Shown here piece by piece: positions 9,058-18,448 of a stretch of 64,000 bases of DNA. The DNA is from Bacteroidales bacterium (lineage in GTDB: Bacteria > Bacteroidota > Bacteroidia > Bacteroidales > GCA-2748055): positions 1-64,000 of the forward strand of contig JAGLOO010000058.1 of the NCBI GenBank assembly GCA_023138875.1, in the 5' to 3' direction. A program made the position numbers and the translations under genes. Each line of letters starts with the position of its first letter. Position 1 is the first letter of the stretch. The notes beneath the pieces were generated by a model, which saw only the letters and a program-made list of their open reading frames with translations, did not search any database and was not told where the DNA came from.

Positions 9058-10284
9058 TCATCTGTGCATTGCTTTCAATGCTGCTGCCGTGGCATCCTTT
9101 ACCGAAGAAGCTACATCCATGGGCCTTTTGCAGGAAGCAACCGGGTAGATGCCCTGAATCTGACCGGCCGAGTAAAAACCGTTTTCATTTGTGGTTATGG
9201 CGGGAAGGAACCGGTTGGGCACCAGCCCCATGGCAAGAACAACCATATCGAACGAATCCATCCGCCTGGTGCCTGCCATGATATCTTCCACCTCCAGGAT
9301 CAACCCGTTCCCATTCTTATCCCTTTCGATGCGGCCTACCTTTCCTTTTGTCAACTTGATGGCATCATCCTGTTCGGCCTTATTCAATAGTTTCTCATTT
9401 CTTCCAGTGAGCCTGAGATCTATGTAAAATATCTCCGCCATAATTCCTGGATAAGACTCCGCCAGGGTTAGTGCGTGTTTGACAGATGCTGAACAACAAA
9501 CCGCTGAACAGTATGGAAGATGATTCACATCCCTTGATCCGGCACACTGCACAAATGCAATGCGTTTTGGAGTTTCCCCATCTGAAGGCCTGGTCAATTT
9601 CTTATGTTCCCTTTCACATGTTGCCAGCAGGTGTTCAAACTCCAGGTTGGTAACTACATCAGGTTCCCCGGCATACCTGTAGTTTTCAATCCTGGATGCA
9701 TCATAAAGACGCCAGCCTGTTGCCACAATGATCCGGTGAGCGCGCAATTCAATTTCAACCGGCCTGGCATCCAGCTGTATCGCATTATAATCGCACACTT
9801 CAACGCATTTTCCACATGCCTCCTTCTGGCAAATTTCAGCATCGATGGTATATTTCATAGGGAAGGCCAGTCCCCCGGGAATGTATGCAGCCTTTTTTGC
9901 CGGTCCGTAGCTATCCGGGCCCTCCCGGTCAACCGGGCAAACCTCGGTACATTTCCCGCAAGAGGTACATCGATTATTGATCAGACGTGCGCCCACCGAT
10001 ATGGTTACCCGGAACTCACCCTTCGTTCCGGAAATCTCCTGTACCTCAGCACTTGTATAATAGCTGATCAAGGGATTGGACCGGATCCTTCTGAAGTTAA
10101 TTTCGAGTCCGCAGGCCGGGGGACAAAGTTTTGGAAAGTAATTATTGAACCCGGCCACATTCCCTCCCAGGTAGGGTTCTTTCTCAACAAGGAGCACTTC
10201 CCGTCCGGTTTCTGCCAGTTCAACAGCCGCAGTAATCCCGCTGATACCCCCACCAACTATAAGTATAGGAAAGTCCAAAAACAA
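9058..10284 (-). CDS. qmoA: QmoA, HdrA-like flavoprotein
   Basis: A 408-residue flavoprotein close in length to known QmoA. A FAD loop at the N-terminus (ILIVGGGISGITAAVELAE) is followed by LVEKEPYLGGNVAGFNNYFPKLCPPACG, split around a region that binds the flavin. Two ferredoxin-type clusters come next (CTSCGKCTEVCPVD and CGKCVEVCDYNAI), then FVQCAGSRDVNHLPYCSAVCCSASV, the HdrA-type cysteine cluster. It probably relays electrons between QmoB and AprBA. It lies 10 bases after the aprA stop and one base before qmoB. QmoA and QmoB here are paralogous (same AGSRD and YCS..CCSA motifs), as in the established complex. Confidence 0.93.
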   Translation of the reverse strand: MFLDFPILIVGGGISGITAAVELAETGREVLLVEKEPYLGGNVAGFNNYFPKLCPPACGLEINFRRIRSNPLISYYTSAEVQEISGTKGEFRVTISVGARLINNRCTSCGKCTEVCPVDREGPDSYGPAKKAAYIPGGLAFPMKYTIDAEICQKEACGKCVEVCDYNAIQLDARPVEIELRAHRIIVATGWRLYDASRIENYRYAGEPDVVTNLEFEHLLATCEREHKKLTRPSDGETPKRIAFVQCAGSRDVNHLPYCSAVCCSASVKHALTLAESYPGIMAEIFYIDLRLTGRNEKLLNKAEQDDAIKLTKGKVGRIERDKNGNGLILEVEDIMAGTRRMDSFDMVVLAMGLVPNRFLPAITTNENGFYSAGQIQGIYPVASCKRPMDVASSVKDATAAALKAMHR

Positions 10285-10294
10285 GAGTTTAAAG

Positions 10295-12175
10295 TTAATC
10301 TATAATATCTCTCTTAATCATTGTCCATTCACCTGTTTCGGGTTCCCATTTGCAGTTGGCAAATGCTTTCCAATCTTTCTTCATGGATGGATGGTCCGTA
10401 CGAAAATAGTAGCCGGGCCACCTGGTTTCCTCCCTGAATAGAACAGTCCGCATATGAGCTTCTGCCTGCCACAGCCGGTGCACATTTTCCCAGCACCGCA
10501 TCAGTTCATTTAAGTCGCCTGCCGCCAGTTTTTCTGCATCCTCCTTCATAAACTGAAGGTATTCCAGACCTTTGGTCAGAAGTGCTTCCGAGGTCTTGAA
10601 TCCAACTGAAGCTCCTCCTGCGTATTCGTCCATAATCTTTTGAAGGCGGAACATAAACATCTTTGGCTTAATGAAGTGAGGATTCACATCTTCGTCAATT
10701 GAGTAAGCATGATGTTCTTCGAATAATTTCATTGGCTTTAATACCCGTTCCTTTAAACCGGAGATTTCCTCTTCACTGATGTCCATCGGTTCGGGGTGGT
10801 CCACGCAAAAGGCGATGGCCGCTTTTGCAGCGATCCTGCCTTCTGTAAAAGAACCGGAAGAGAACTTGTGCGACGATGCACCGGAAGCATCACCTGCTGC
10901 AAACAGCCCCTTCACGGTGGTCATGTTGTCATACCCCCAAAAATGGCCCTCCGGCGCCAGGTCCTCCGGTCCGCTGATCCATGCACCGGAAGCTCCAGAA
11001 TGAGAACTTATGAAATAAGGCTCACATGCTGAAATCTCTGATGGAGCCTCTTCGGGCATGATGTTATGGGATGCCCAGTTCAGGGCCTGGCTGATTGTCA
11101 TGTCCAGGAAATCTTCCCAGGCTTCCGACTCCAGCTCCTTTAGTTTCCTTTTTGCATCTTTTGCATCGGGAATTTGCGCAACAAGTTCCCGAATGGCCTC
11201 ATCGGTCCGCATGTAGATTGGACCATTCCCCTCTTCCAGATCGAGTAGCATCAGGTAGTTTCGCAGGTTGGTCGGTGTTGGTTCAGTGGTCCCGTAAGGG
11301 GCCCATTTTTCAAGCTCTCCCGCACGGGTCTGCATATAATCCTCACCTTTTGCATTGGTGGCTTTGGATTTAAACAGGAGGAACCAGGCCCCCACCGGTC
11401 CGTAAGAATCCTTGAACCGCACAGGTACAAAACGAACCTCCTGACAGGTCATTTCAGCACCCGATTTCAGCGTGAAATATGCACCGGCACCACTGTTAAA
11501 AGGGGGATACCAGGATCTTCCCAATCCCTCACCCACAGATTTGGGCCTGAAAATGTGGACTGCTCCACCCATGGAATCCAGCACGGTTTTAGCCTTGAAA
11601 ACATAGAATTTGTTATCCCGGACACTGAAACCCACCGCACCCACACAGCGATCCTCGTATACCAGGGGCTCGGTGATGAATATGCGTTCATAATAACTTC
11701 CGTTATCGCCCAATTCCTTCAAAGCGTTCTTTGCAGCCTCGGACACGATGTTCTTATAAGACTCACCATGGATCATGATCTGCCACCTTCCTTCATTCAC
11801 ATAGTTCCCCTGGTCATCTTTCCATATGGGCAAACCCCATTTCTCAAACAAATGCACAGATGAATCCACGTGCCTGGCAATATTGGCCACCAGGTCGTCA
11901 CGTGCTATACCCATAAGGTCATTCTTTACATAGTTCACGTAGTCTTCAACACTGTTTTTACCATTTTTTAATCCCATGTATAAATTTATGGCCGATAATC
12001 CCATGGCCACAGCACCGCTGCGTTCCATGGAGGCCTTATCTACAAGGGTTACCCTCTGGTTATGTTTTTTAGCCCAGTAAGAGGCCTCATAAGCCGCCCC
12101 GCAGGCAGCCATTCCTCCTCCCAGGATTAATAGGTCGGTTTCAACGATGACCGTTTCAAAACTATCTATGTTCAT
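10295..12175 (-). CDS. aprA: AprA, dissimilatory adenylylsulfate reductase alpha subunit
   Basis: A 626-residue FAD subunit that interconverts APS with AMP and sulfite. The FAD loop LLILGGGMAACGAAYEA opens the protein; DKASMERSGAVAMGLSAINLY is the AprA-type flavin segment; RFVPVRFKDSYGPVGAW carries conserved arginines; SSHSGASGAWISGPEDL aligns with the AprA histidine region of the active site; TTVKGLFAAGDASGASSHKFSSGSFTEGR is the C-terminal FAD contact. These distinguish it from succinate or aspartate oxidases (no HPTG/RGEG substrate loop). It follows aprB by 24 bases and precedes qmoA, the canonical order. Known AprA lengths are 610-690, so it is full length. The sequence cannot tell whether the enzyme works reductively or oxidatively. 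Confidence 0.95.
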   Translation of the reverse strand: MNIDSFETVIVETDLLILGGGMAACGAAYEASYWAKKHNQRVTLVDKASMERSGAVAMGLSAINLYMGLKNGKNSVEDYVNYVKNDLMGIARDDLVANIARHVDSSVHLFEKWGLPIWKDDQGNYVNEGRWQIMIHGESYKNIVSEAAKNALKELGDNGSYYERIFITEPLVYEDRCVGAVGFSVRDNKFYVFKAKTVLDSMGGAVHIFRPKSVGEGLGRSWYPPFNSGAGAYFTLKSGAEMTCQEVRFVPVRFKDSYGPVGAWFLLFKSKATNAKGEDYMQTRAGELEKWAPYGTTEPTPTNLRNYLMLLDLEEGNGPIYMRTDEAIRELVAQIPDAKDAKRKLKELESEAWEDFLDMTISQALNWASHNIMPEEAPSEISACEPYFISSHSGASGAWISGPEDLAPEGHFWGYDNMTTVKGLFAAGDASGASSHKFSSGSFTEGRIAAKAAIAFCVDHPEPMDISEEEISGLKERVLKPMKLFEEHHAYSIDEDVNPHFIKPKMFMFRLQKIMDEYAGGASVGFKTSEALLTKGLEYLQFMKEDAEKLAAGDLNELMRCWENVHRLWQAEAHMRTVLFREETRWPGYYFRTDHPSMKKDWKAFANCKWEPETGEWTMIKRDIID

Positions 12176-12199
12176 TTCTCCAGATTTTTTTTTGATAGA

Positions 12200-12634
12200 T
12201 TATTTCCTGTAAAGGTCTGTTCCCAGCGAGTCAGGCTCGGTTCTCAATCCGGGTCCTTTCAGATCCCCGGAACCGGTCGAAAAACCTGCATCGGGTTCTG
12301 CGCTTCCTTCAGGAGTGGTGCGGATTGGAAATTTGAATCGCTTCACCATTTTATTACGGAATCTGACTGCCCACATAATGGTATCAGTACTCCGCAGGGG
12401 CTGAACAACCGCACCCAGCGGCATGAAATCAGCATATCCCCTCACTTCGATGGCCTGGGTGGGACAGATCTTAACACAGCTGTAACACTCCCAGCACATA
12501 TCCACCGCACGGTTATAGGCTTTGTTCTTTTCCTTATCAAGTACCATCAAGTCGTTCGGACATATATACTGACAGGCAGTGCGATCCTGTGCCTTACAGC
12601 CATCGCACTTCTCTGTGATTACAAAACTTGGCAT
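12200..12634 (-). CDS. aprB: AprB, adenylylsulfate reductase beta subunit (two 4Fe-4S)
   Basis: A 144-residue iron-sulfur subunit. Eight cysteines form two clusters (C10, C13, C21, C25 in CDGCKAQDRTACQYIC; C47, C50, C53, C57 in CWECYSCVKIC), carrying electrons to the AprA flavin. After them come the AprB-specific stretches YADFMPLGAVVQPLR, STDTIMWAVRFRN and VKRFKFPIRTTPEGS. The C-terminal tail, which wraps around AprA in known structures, is here about 35 residues and rich in Gly, Ser and Asp. It is the first gene of the apr-qmo operon, and no ATP sulfurylase gene precedes it, unlike the common sat-aprBA-qmoABC order. A TAnnTTTG box lies about 33 bases upstream of the start. Confidence 0.95.
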   Translation of the reverse strand: MPSFVITEKCDGCKAQDRTACQYICPNDLMVLDKEKNKAYNRAVDMCWECYSCVKICPTQAIEVRGYADFMPLGAVVQPLRSTDTIMWAVRFRNKMVKRFKFPIRTTPEGSAEPDAGFSTGSGDLKGPGLRTEPDSLGTDLYRK

Positions 12635-12666
12635 ACGTGTAGCTTAGTTTGGACTATGGTTCACCA

Positions 12667-12674
12667 CAAACATA
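12667..12674 (-). promoter_or_regulatory. Candidate -7 promoter box of aprBA-qmoABC
   Basis: The minus strand reads TATGTTTG, a perfect fit to the Bacteroidota -7 consensus TAnnTTTG, 32 bases before the aprB ATG and inside the 54-bp gap after the ClC gene. A clear -33 TTTG at the right distance is missing, so this is tentative. If real, the operon is transcribed independently of the channel gene. Confidence 0.4.
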
Positions 12675-12688
12675 GCTAAATAGAATTA

Positions 12689-14461
12689 TTAATCCTCGGA
12701 AAAATGTTTCAGCATCTCCCGGTAGGAAGAGAATACCTTTGCACGGGAAACGAATCCCAGGTATTTGCCATTCTGAAGCACAGGGATGTTATAACGTCCG
12801 CTTTCGGTGAATACCCTTGCCACTTCTTCCATCTGATCCGTACTCTGAATGGACCATTTCGGATGTATCATCAATTCGCTGATCGTAGTGGTGTCATACA
12901 TTTCCTGGTTGAACATGATGTGCCTGATATCATCCAGTTTGACGATGCCCAGCAGGTTGTGTTTTTCATCAACCACGGGATAGATATTTCTGCTGGATTT
13001 GGTAATCACCTTGATCAGATCCCTGAGGGTGTCGTCGGCCCGGACCGTCTTGAAATTGGTCTCGATCAACTCGGAAACTTTCATCATTAAAAGGATATTC
13101 CGGTCTTTATGATGGGTCATCAACTCCCCGCGTTTGGCCAGCTGAACAGTATACACAGAATTCTTTACAAAGTACCTCACAGTGGCATAGGAGATAGTGG
13201 ATACCAGCATCAGAGGAAAGAATAGCTCATATCCCCCGGTGATCTCGGCGATCATAAAAATAGCTGTCAATGGTGCATGGATCACCCCGGCAATCATACC
13301 GGCCATGCCCACCAGGGCCATACTGCTCAATGAAACATCAATACCGATCTGGTTCAGTATGAGACCAAATACAAGACCCATATTGGCACCCATAAACAGA
13401 GAGGGTGCAAAGATCCCTCCAACACCACCTGCAGCAAAAGTCAGGGTGGTTGCGATCACCTTTATCCCAATTATCAACAGCATATAAATAACGACCAAGA
13501 CAAATGTCTGGCTCCAGCTCTCAAAGAAAGTATTTTCAAAAAGATGTATGTATTCGCCCCTTAATCCCTGATTTACAATCTCATAGCCTTCTCCATACAG
13601 GGGTGGAAATAAGAAAATGATCATTCCCAGCAGGCCACCTGCAAGCAGGAGCCGTTTCCAGGGATTCTCAAACTTTTCAAAGATATTTGAAATATAGATG
13701 TAACCTTTTGTAAAATATACTGACAACAATCCAGCCAGCACTCCCAGGATGAGATAATAGTGGATCTGGCTCATCTCAAAGGCTTCCGTAAACTGAAAAG
13801 GATAGAGCACATTCTGTCCCAGAAACAGGTAGGAGGTTAAAGCTGCAGTTGCAGAAGCAATGAGCAAGGGCATAATGGCCCACATGGTGAGGTCCAGCAT
13901 CATCACTTCCAGTGCAAATACAATTCCGGCGATGGGTGCCTTGAAGATGGCCGATATAGCGCCGGCACATGCACATGAGATTAGCAGAATGGTCTCTTTA
14001 TAACTGAGTTTAAAGAGCCGGCCCATATTGGAACCTATAGCTCCACCGGTAACGACTGTGGGTCCCTCCAGTCCTACCGAACCTCCGAATCCAACAGTAA
14101 GTGCACTGGTAATTATACTGGAATACAGGTTATGGGATCGGATAATCCCGTTGTTCTTGGAGATTGAAAACAGGATACCAGGAATACCATGTCTGACAGG
14201 ATACCTGTTAATATACTTAATATAGACGATGACCAGCGCGATCCCGATGATGGGCAGAATAAAGATAAAATACCTGGTGTGTTCTCCCTGGAAACCATTT
14301 TTCAGTATTTCTCGTATAAAATGCACCAGGTTTTTGATGATTACAGCAGCGAGACCTGCAGCTAAGCCCACAACAGCGGCCATGAGAAACAGGAACTTGT
14401 GGCCAGATAAATACCTGATTTTAAACTTATTAAATCTGTCTAGGAATCGATTTTCCGCCAT
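12689..14461 (-). CDS. ClC-family chloride channel/transporter with two CBS domains
   Basis: A membrane protein of 590 residues from the ATG at 14461 (MAENRFLDRF); an in-frame ATG at 14503 would add 14 residues of poor character. The ClC anion-path motifs are visible: GSVGLEGPTVVTGG (gating glutamate in GLEGP), GVGGIFAPSLFMGANMG, and HAPLTAIFMIAEITGG. About ten or more membrane segments fill residues 25-450. The C-terminal ~150 residues form a CBS pair (VSELIETNFKTV...; ISELMIHPKWSI...), typical nucleotide-sensing regulation. Members move Cl- or exchange Cl-/H+. It lies 54 bases upstream of aprB on the same strand. A link to sulfur metabolism is not indicated by sequence, though cotranscription is possible. 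Confidence 0.92.
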   Translation of the reverse strand: MAENRFLDRFNKFKIRYLSGHKFLFLMAAVVGLAAGLAAVIIKNLVHFIREILKNGFQGEHTRYFIFILPIIGIALVIVYIKYINRYPVRHGIPGILFSISKNNGIIRSHNLYSSIITSALTVGFGGSVGLEGPTVVTGGAIGSNMGRLFKLSYKETILLISCACAGAISAIFKAPIAGIVFALEVMMLDLTMWAIMPLLIASATAALTSYLFLGQNVLYPFQFTEAFEMSQIHYYLILGVLAGLLSVYFTKGYIYISNIFEKFENPWKRLLLAGGLLGMIIFLFPPLYGEGYEIVNQGLRGEYIHLFENTFFESWSQTFVLVVIYMLLIIGIKVIATTLTFAAGGVGGIFAPSLFMGANMGLVFGLILNQIGIDVSLSSMALVGMAGMIAGVIHAPLTAIFMIAEITGGYELFFPLMLVSTISYATVRYFVKNSVYTVQLAKRGELMTHHKDRNILLMMKVSELIETNFKTVRADDTLRDLIKVITKSSRNIYPVVDEKHNLLGIVKLDDIRHIMFNQEMYDTTTISELMIHPKWSIQSTDQMEEVARVFTESGRYNIPVLQNGKYLGFVSRAKVFSSYREMLKHFSED

Positions 14462-14503
14462 AGCATGACAAAAGTAGCATTTTACATAGCAGATCAAAAA
14501 CAA

Positions 14504-14531
14504 TTGCTGAAATTAGAATGTATTATCTTTA
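14504..14531 (+). promoter_or_regulatory. Candidate promoter of the FnIII/T9SS protein gene
   Basis: TTG (14504-14506), 17 bases, then TATCTTTA (14524-14531), one mismatch from TAnnTTTG. It lies 84 bases before the ATG at 14615, divergent from the ClC gene. Confidence 0.35.
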
Positions 14532-14614
14532 CAATTAAACTCCGCAGAAATAATAGCCGGAGGCAATTATTAATGATAGGCTAATATTAGCGATAGGCAA
14601 GCGTTTATTAATAT

Positions 14615-16129
14615 ATGATTGGAACACAAAAATATGGATTGGGCTTATGGTCGGTTTTATTGCTGACTCTCCTTCTTGTGTGTCCAGGTATGGTCTTCGC
14701 GGAGTCTGATCTTCCGGATAAGCCTGAAATAATATGTGTAACAGTCGATCACTCCGACGATGGAGTACTGATCCAGTGGAAGCCCAGTGAGGACTCAGAT
14801 ATTGAATTCTATCATATTTACAAGATGACCAACCGCACAGGTCAGAAGCTTTTTACACTACCGGCCAATACGCTTGAGTTCAAACATATGAGCAGCGGTC
14901 TGAAGAACCTGGAGTATTCTGTAACTGCTGAAGACAGCTCCGGCAATGAAAGTCTCCTAACACCGGGGGAACACAGGGCTGTATCCGCATCTGTTGAGTT
15001 TGATCCCTGTTCGCCGGCCAACATCATTACCTGGAGTGCATATGTGGGGTGGGAAGGAAAAATATCCGGATATAGAATCTATGGAGGATTTGCGGGAGAA
15101 ACAATGCAGATGTTAAAGTTCGTTCATGCTGCGACCCTTTCCTATACGCATAATGGCGTCAGCATCGACTCAACATACAATTATTACATAGAAACTGTTC
15201 ATGCGACCGGTATCACTTCTCACTCAGCCATTGAGTCCATTTCCACCCTTTATCCTGAAGCTCCCGGATTTCTTACTGTGGATCATGTTTCGGTCATCGA
15301 CCGGTCTTCCGTTGAACTTCAGTTCACTGCCGATGTGAACGGTCCGGTGAATCATTTCAGGATCATGAAAAGAAGCAATCAGCAGGCTCCATTCGCGGAG
15401 GTCACGACCATGAACGCAAGTCAGTCTACCCACGTTATCCAGGACCAGTTTAACACTGCGTCTATGAGCTACGAGTACATAGTGCAGTCTGTATTCCAAC
15501 CTGAGGAGTGTAATGTGGCCCTGGTAATCTCTGAGTCAAATCCGGGTACCAGTATTTTACTGGAGGGTACCCTTGAAGATCGGATTACATCCCTGAACTG
15601 GACTCCCTATAAAACTTATTCAGCCGGTCTCTCTGGCTATATCATTCAACGAAGAAGTGGTACCGGGGAGTTTTTTGACATTCAGTCTGTAGGACCGGGA
15701 ACCACCACGTGGCGGGAATCTATCCAATCAGTAATCAACGGACTTCAACCCGGCGTACTGCAATACAAGGTGCTGGCCATTGGTAACCAGGATGGCTCAA
15801 ACGATCCCGGTATAAGTATATCAAACATTGTTAGTGTGACCGTTACCACCGAACTTCAGGTTCCAAGTGCATTCACGCCAGGAAGTAACGATATGAATTT
15901 TGAGTTCAAACCCATCATCGACTTTGCTCCCAGGAAATATGCCATGGTTATATATGACCGGGGTGGACGAAAATTATTTGAGACTACCAATCCGGATGAA
16001 GGTTGGGACGGACGATTTCATAATGGGAATTTTGTAGATGAAGGTGTATATGTTTATTATATCCAATTCACCGATTATACAGGGCTGTTTAAATCATTTA
16101 CCGGGAATATTACCGCATTGTATCCCTGA
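14615..16129 (+). CDS. Secreted fibronectin type III protein with type B T9SS C-terminal domain
   Basis: A 504-residue exported protein. A hydrophobic signal segment occupies residues ~10-28 (LWSVLLLTLLLVCPGMVFA). Four or so FnIII-like beta domains follow, recognisable from repeated W..S.D..I..Y.IY and L.Y.V.A patterns (first at ~35-125). The last ~90 residues (VPSAFTPGSNDMNFEFKP, MVIYDRGGRKLFET, GWDGRF.NG, GVYVYYI) are the gliding-motility-associated (CHU_C/type B) sorting domain recognised by the type IX secretion system. The product should therefore be moved across the outer membrane and attached or released. Its partner and function are unknown. It precedes the RelA/SpoT gene by 86 bases in the same direction. 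Confidence 0.88.
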   Translation: MIGTQKYGLGLWSVLLLTLLLVCPGMVFAESDLPDKPEIICVTVDHSDDGVLIQWKPSEDSDIEFYHIYKMTNRTGQKLFTLPANTLEFKHMSSGLKNLEYSVTAEDSSGNESLLTPGEHRAVSASVEFDPCSPANIITWSAYVGWEGKISGYRIYGGFAGETMQMLKFVHAATLSYTHNGVSIDSTYNYYIETVHATGITSHSAIESISTLYPEAPGFLTVDHVSVIDRSSVELQFTADVNGPVNHFRIMKRSNQQAPFAEVTTMNASQSTHVIQDQFNTASMSYEYIVQSVFQPEECNVALVISESNPGTSILLEGTLEDRITSLNWTPYKTYSAGLSGYIIQRRSGTGEFFDIQSVGPGTTTWRESIQSVINGLQPGVLQYKVLAIGNQDGSNDPGISISNIVSVTVTTELQVPSAFTPGSNDMNFEFKPIIDFAPRKYAMVIYDRGGRKLFETTNPDEGWDGRFHNGNFVDEGVYVYYIQFTDYTGLFKSFTGNITALYP

Positions 16130-16215
16130 TCTCCAAAAAATATGAGCTGTATCTACACTCTTTCTATTTAATCATTAATTTTGTATTGAGGGATTATATG
16201 TTACGGTGAACAGAT

Positions 16216-18435
16216 ATGGCGGATAACGTAATTACAGAAGATCATAAAATCAACGACCTGCTTGAACAGCTGATCAGGAACAGTTCTTATTGTAAATCAG
16301 CCAAAGACGAAAAACTGATCAGGAAAGCCTTTAAGATGGCCGATAAGGCCCATAAAGGCATGCGCAGGAAATCGGGTGATCCCTTCATCATCCATCCCCT
16401 GGAGGTAGCGGTTATTGTCAGCGAAGAGATCGGTCTCGGCATTACCAGCACAGTTTGTGCCATTCTTCATGACGTGGTGGAAGATACTGATCTTACCATT
16501 GAGAATATTGAGAATGCTTTCGGGAAAAAGATCGCGTCAATCATTGATGGCCTGACCAAGATATCGGGTGTATTTGACAAAGAATCCAACTCCCTCCAGG
16601 CAGAGAACTTCCGCAAGATGCTCCTTACCCTTTCAGAGGATATAAGGGTAATTTTTATAAAACTGGCAGACAGGCTTCATAACATGCGTACGCTGGATTC
16701 TCTGTCACCCAATAAGCAGATCAAGATCGCCGGAGAGACCATATATCTTTACGCACCGCTTGCTCACAGACTGGGATTGTATACCGTCAAATCTGAGCTT
16801 GAAGACCTCAGCCTGAAATACAGGTATCCCGAAGTCTACAACGAAATCGCTGAAAAAATCAAACTCACGGAAGAGCGACGTCTTCACCTGATCAATCACT
16901 TCTCATTGCCCATCATTTATGCCCTGGATAAGAACGGAGTCGAATTCAATATTTCAGGCAGGTCTAAATCCATCTATTCCATCTGGCAGAAAATGCACCA
17001 GAAGAACGTGAGCTTCGAGGAGATTTATGATCTGTTTGCCATCAGAATAGTCTTCGAACCTCAATCAGAGATCCCGGAGAAAACACAGTGCTGGAATATC
17101 TACTCAATTATCACTGACATCTATGCACCCAAGCCAGAGAGGATCCGGGACTGGGTATCCACTCCCAAGGCCAATGGTTACGAGGCTTTGCATACAACTG
17201 TCATGGGACATAATGGAAAATGGATGGAGGTTCAGATCAGATCCAACCGCATGAATGAGATTGCTGAACGTGGTTTCGCAGCACACTGGAAGTATAAAGA
17301 CAAGTCTGCCCCGGAATCGGAACTGGATAAATGGATCAAACGAATCAGGGAAACGCTTGAAACCCCCTCGGATAATGCCATGGAATTCCTGGATGATTTC
17401 AAACTGAATTTGTTCTCCTCGGAAATCATGGTATTCACACCCAAAGGACATATCGTAACCCTTCCACAGGATGCCACCGCCCTTGATTTTGCCTATGACA
17501 TTCACACTGAGATCGGGAACAAATCCATTGGGGCCAAAGTGAATCACCGCCTCGTTCCGCTAAGCCACAGTCTCACCAGCGGAGACCAGGTTGAGATGCT
17601 AACCTCAGACGTACAGAAGCCCACCCTTGAATGGAATCAGTTTGTGACCACCGTGAAGGCAAAATCGGCCATTAAGAACGCGCTGAAGGCCGAAACCAAA
17701 AACCGGACAGAGGTTGGTAAGAACCTCTTGATAGAGAAACTGAAAGAGCTGAACCTGACCCCCAGCTCAAGAATTCTTAAGAAACTTGTCCCCGCCTATA
17801 ACTCGACCCATAAGGATGAACTCTATTCTAAGATCGGGAGCGGGATCGTCAGCCTGGATGATCTGAAAGATATCCTCAGTAAAAACACCAAAAACAAATG
17901 GGTCAGGGTCTGGGACCTGTCTCTGGGCAGATCTCAGAAGAAATCAGGCAATAAAGGGGAATATGATTCCAGGGGTACTTTGATCCTGAGGGAGACCATG
18001 GAGAACGAAGAGAGTAATTACTCCCTTGCAAAATGCTGCAACCCGATTCCCGGGGATGAAGTGGTGGCTGTCAGACAGGAGAATGATACGGTGCTCGTTC
18101 ACCGGACGGACTGCAATACAGCGGTGAAGATCATGTCGAGCCAGGGAGACAAATTGGTTGCTGCCAAATGGACGCAACACAAAGTCCTTTCTTACCTGGC
18201 CAGGATTCAGTTAAATGGATGGGATCGATTCGGAGTGTACAACTCTATTACCAACACCATTACTGAGGAGTTGAACATTAGCATGCGTACAATCAACCTG
18301 CATGGCCACGACGGGATCTTCAACGGCACCATCGACCTCTACGTACACAATACAAATGACCTTAACAACCTGATTCTGAATTTAATGAAGCTCAAAGGGA
18401 TTGAGTCTGTACACAGGGTCGAAGTGAAGGAGTAA
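16216..18435 (+). CDS. spoT: Bifunctional (p)ppGpp synthetase/hydrolase, RelA/SpoT
   Basis: A 739-residue Rsh protein with the full order: HD hydrolase (residues ~25-180, with HDVVEDTD at 85-92 and LADRLHNMRTL), synthetase (~210-340: GRSKSIYSIWQKM, DLFAIRIVF, PKANGYEALHTTV), TGS (~385-445: VFTPKGHIVTLPQDATALDFAYDIH), a zinc-finger-like CCNPIPGDEV segment, and a C-terminal ACT domain (~660-739). Both active sites keep their key residues, so it probably both makes and degrades the alarmone. Bacteroidota usually carry one or two long Rsh proteins. The TAATTTTG string at 16176-16183 could be a -7 promoter box. Confidence 0.96.
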   Translation: MADNVITEDHKINDLLEQLIRNSSYCKSAKDEKLIRKAFKMADKAHKGMRRKSGDPFIIHPLEVAVIVSEEIGLGITSTVCAILHDVVEDTDLTIENIENAFGKKIASIIDGLTKISGVFDKESNSLQAENFRKMLLTLSEDIRVIFIKLADRLHNMRTLDSLSPNKQIKIAGETIYLYAPLAHRLGLYTVKSELEDLSLKYRYPEVYNEIAEKIKLTEERRLHLINHFSLPIIYALDKNGVEFNISGRSKSIYSIWQKMHQKNVSFEEIYDLFAIRIVFEPQSEIPEKTQCWNIYSIITDIYAPKPERIRDWVSTPKANGYEALHTTVMGHNGKWMEVQIRSNRMNEIAERGFAAHWKYKDKSAPESELDKWIKRIRETLETPSDNAMEFLDDFKLNLFSSEIMVFTPKGHIVTLPQDATALDFAYDIHTEIGNKSIGAKVNHRLVPLSHSLTSGDQVEMLTSDVQKPTLEWNQFVTTVKAKSAIKNALKAETKNRTEVGKNLLIEKLKELNLTPSSRILKKLVPAYNSTHKDELYSKIGSGIVSLDDLKDILSKNTKNKWVRVWDLSLGRSQKKSGNKGEYDSRGTLILRETMENEESNYSLAKCCNPIPGDEVVAVRQENDTVLVHRTDCNTAVKIMSSQGDKLVAAKWTQHKVLSYLARIQLNGWDRFGVYNSITNTITEELNISMRTINLHGHDGIFNGTIDLYVHNTNDLNNLILNLMKLKGIESVHRVEVKE

Positions 18436-18448
18436 ATTTCCATCTTTA

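Noticed and set aside
10295-12175. Possible fumarate reductase/succinate dehydrogenase or L-aspartate oxidase
   Set aside because: The substrate loop and C-terminal motifs are AprA-like and AprB and Qmo genes surround it.
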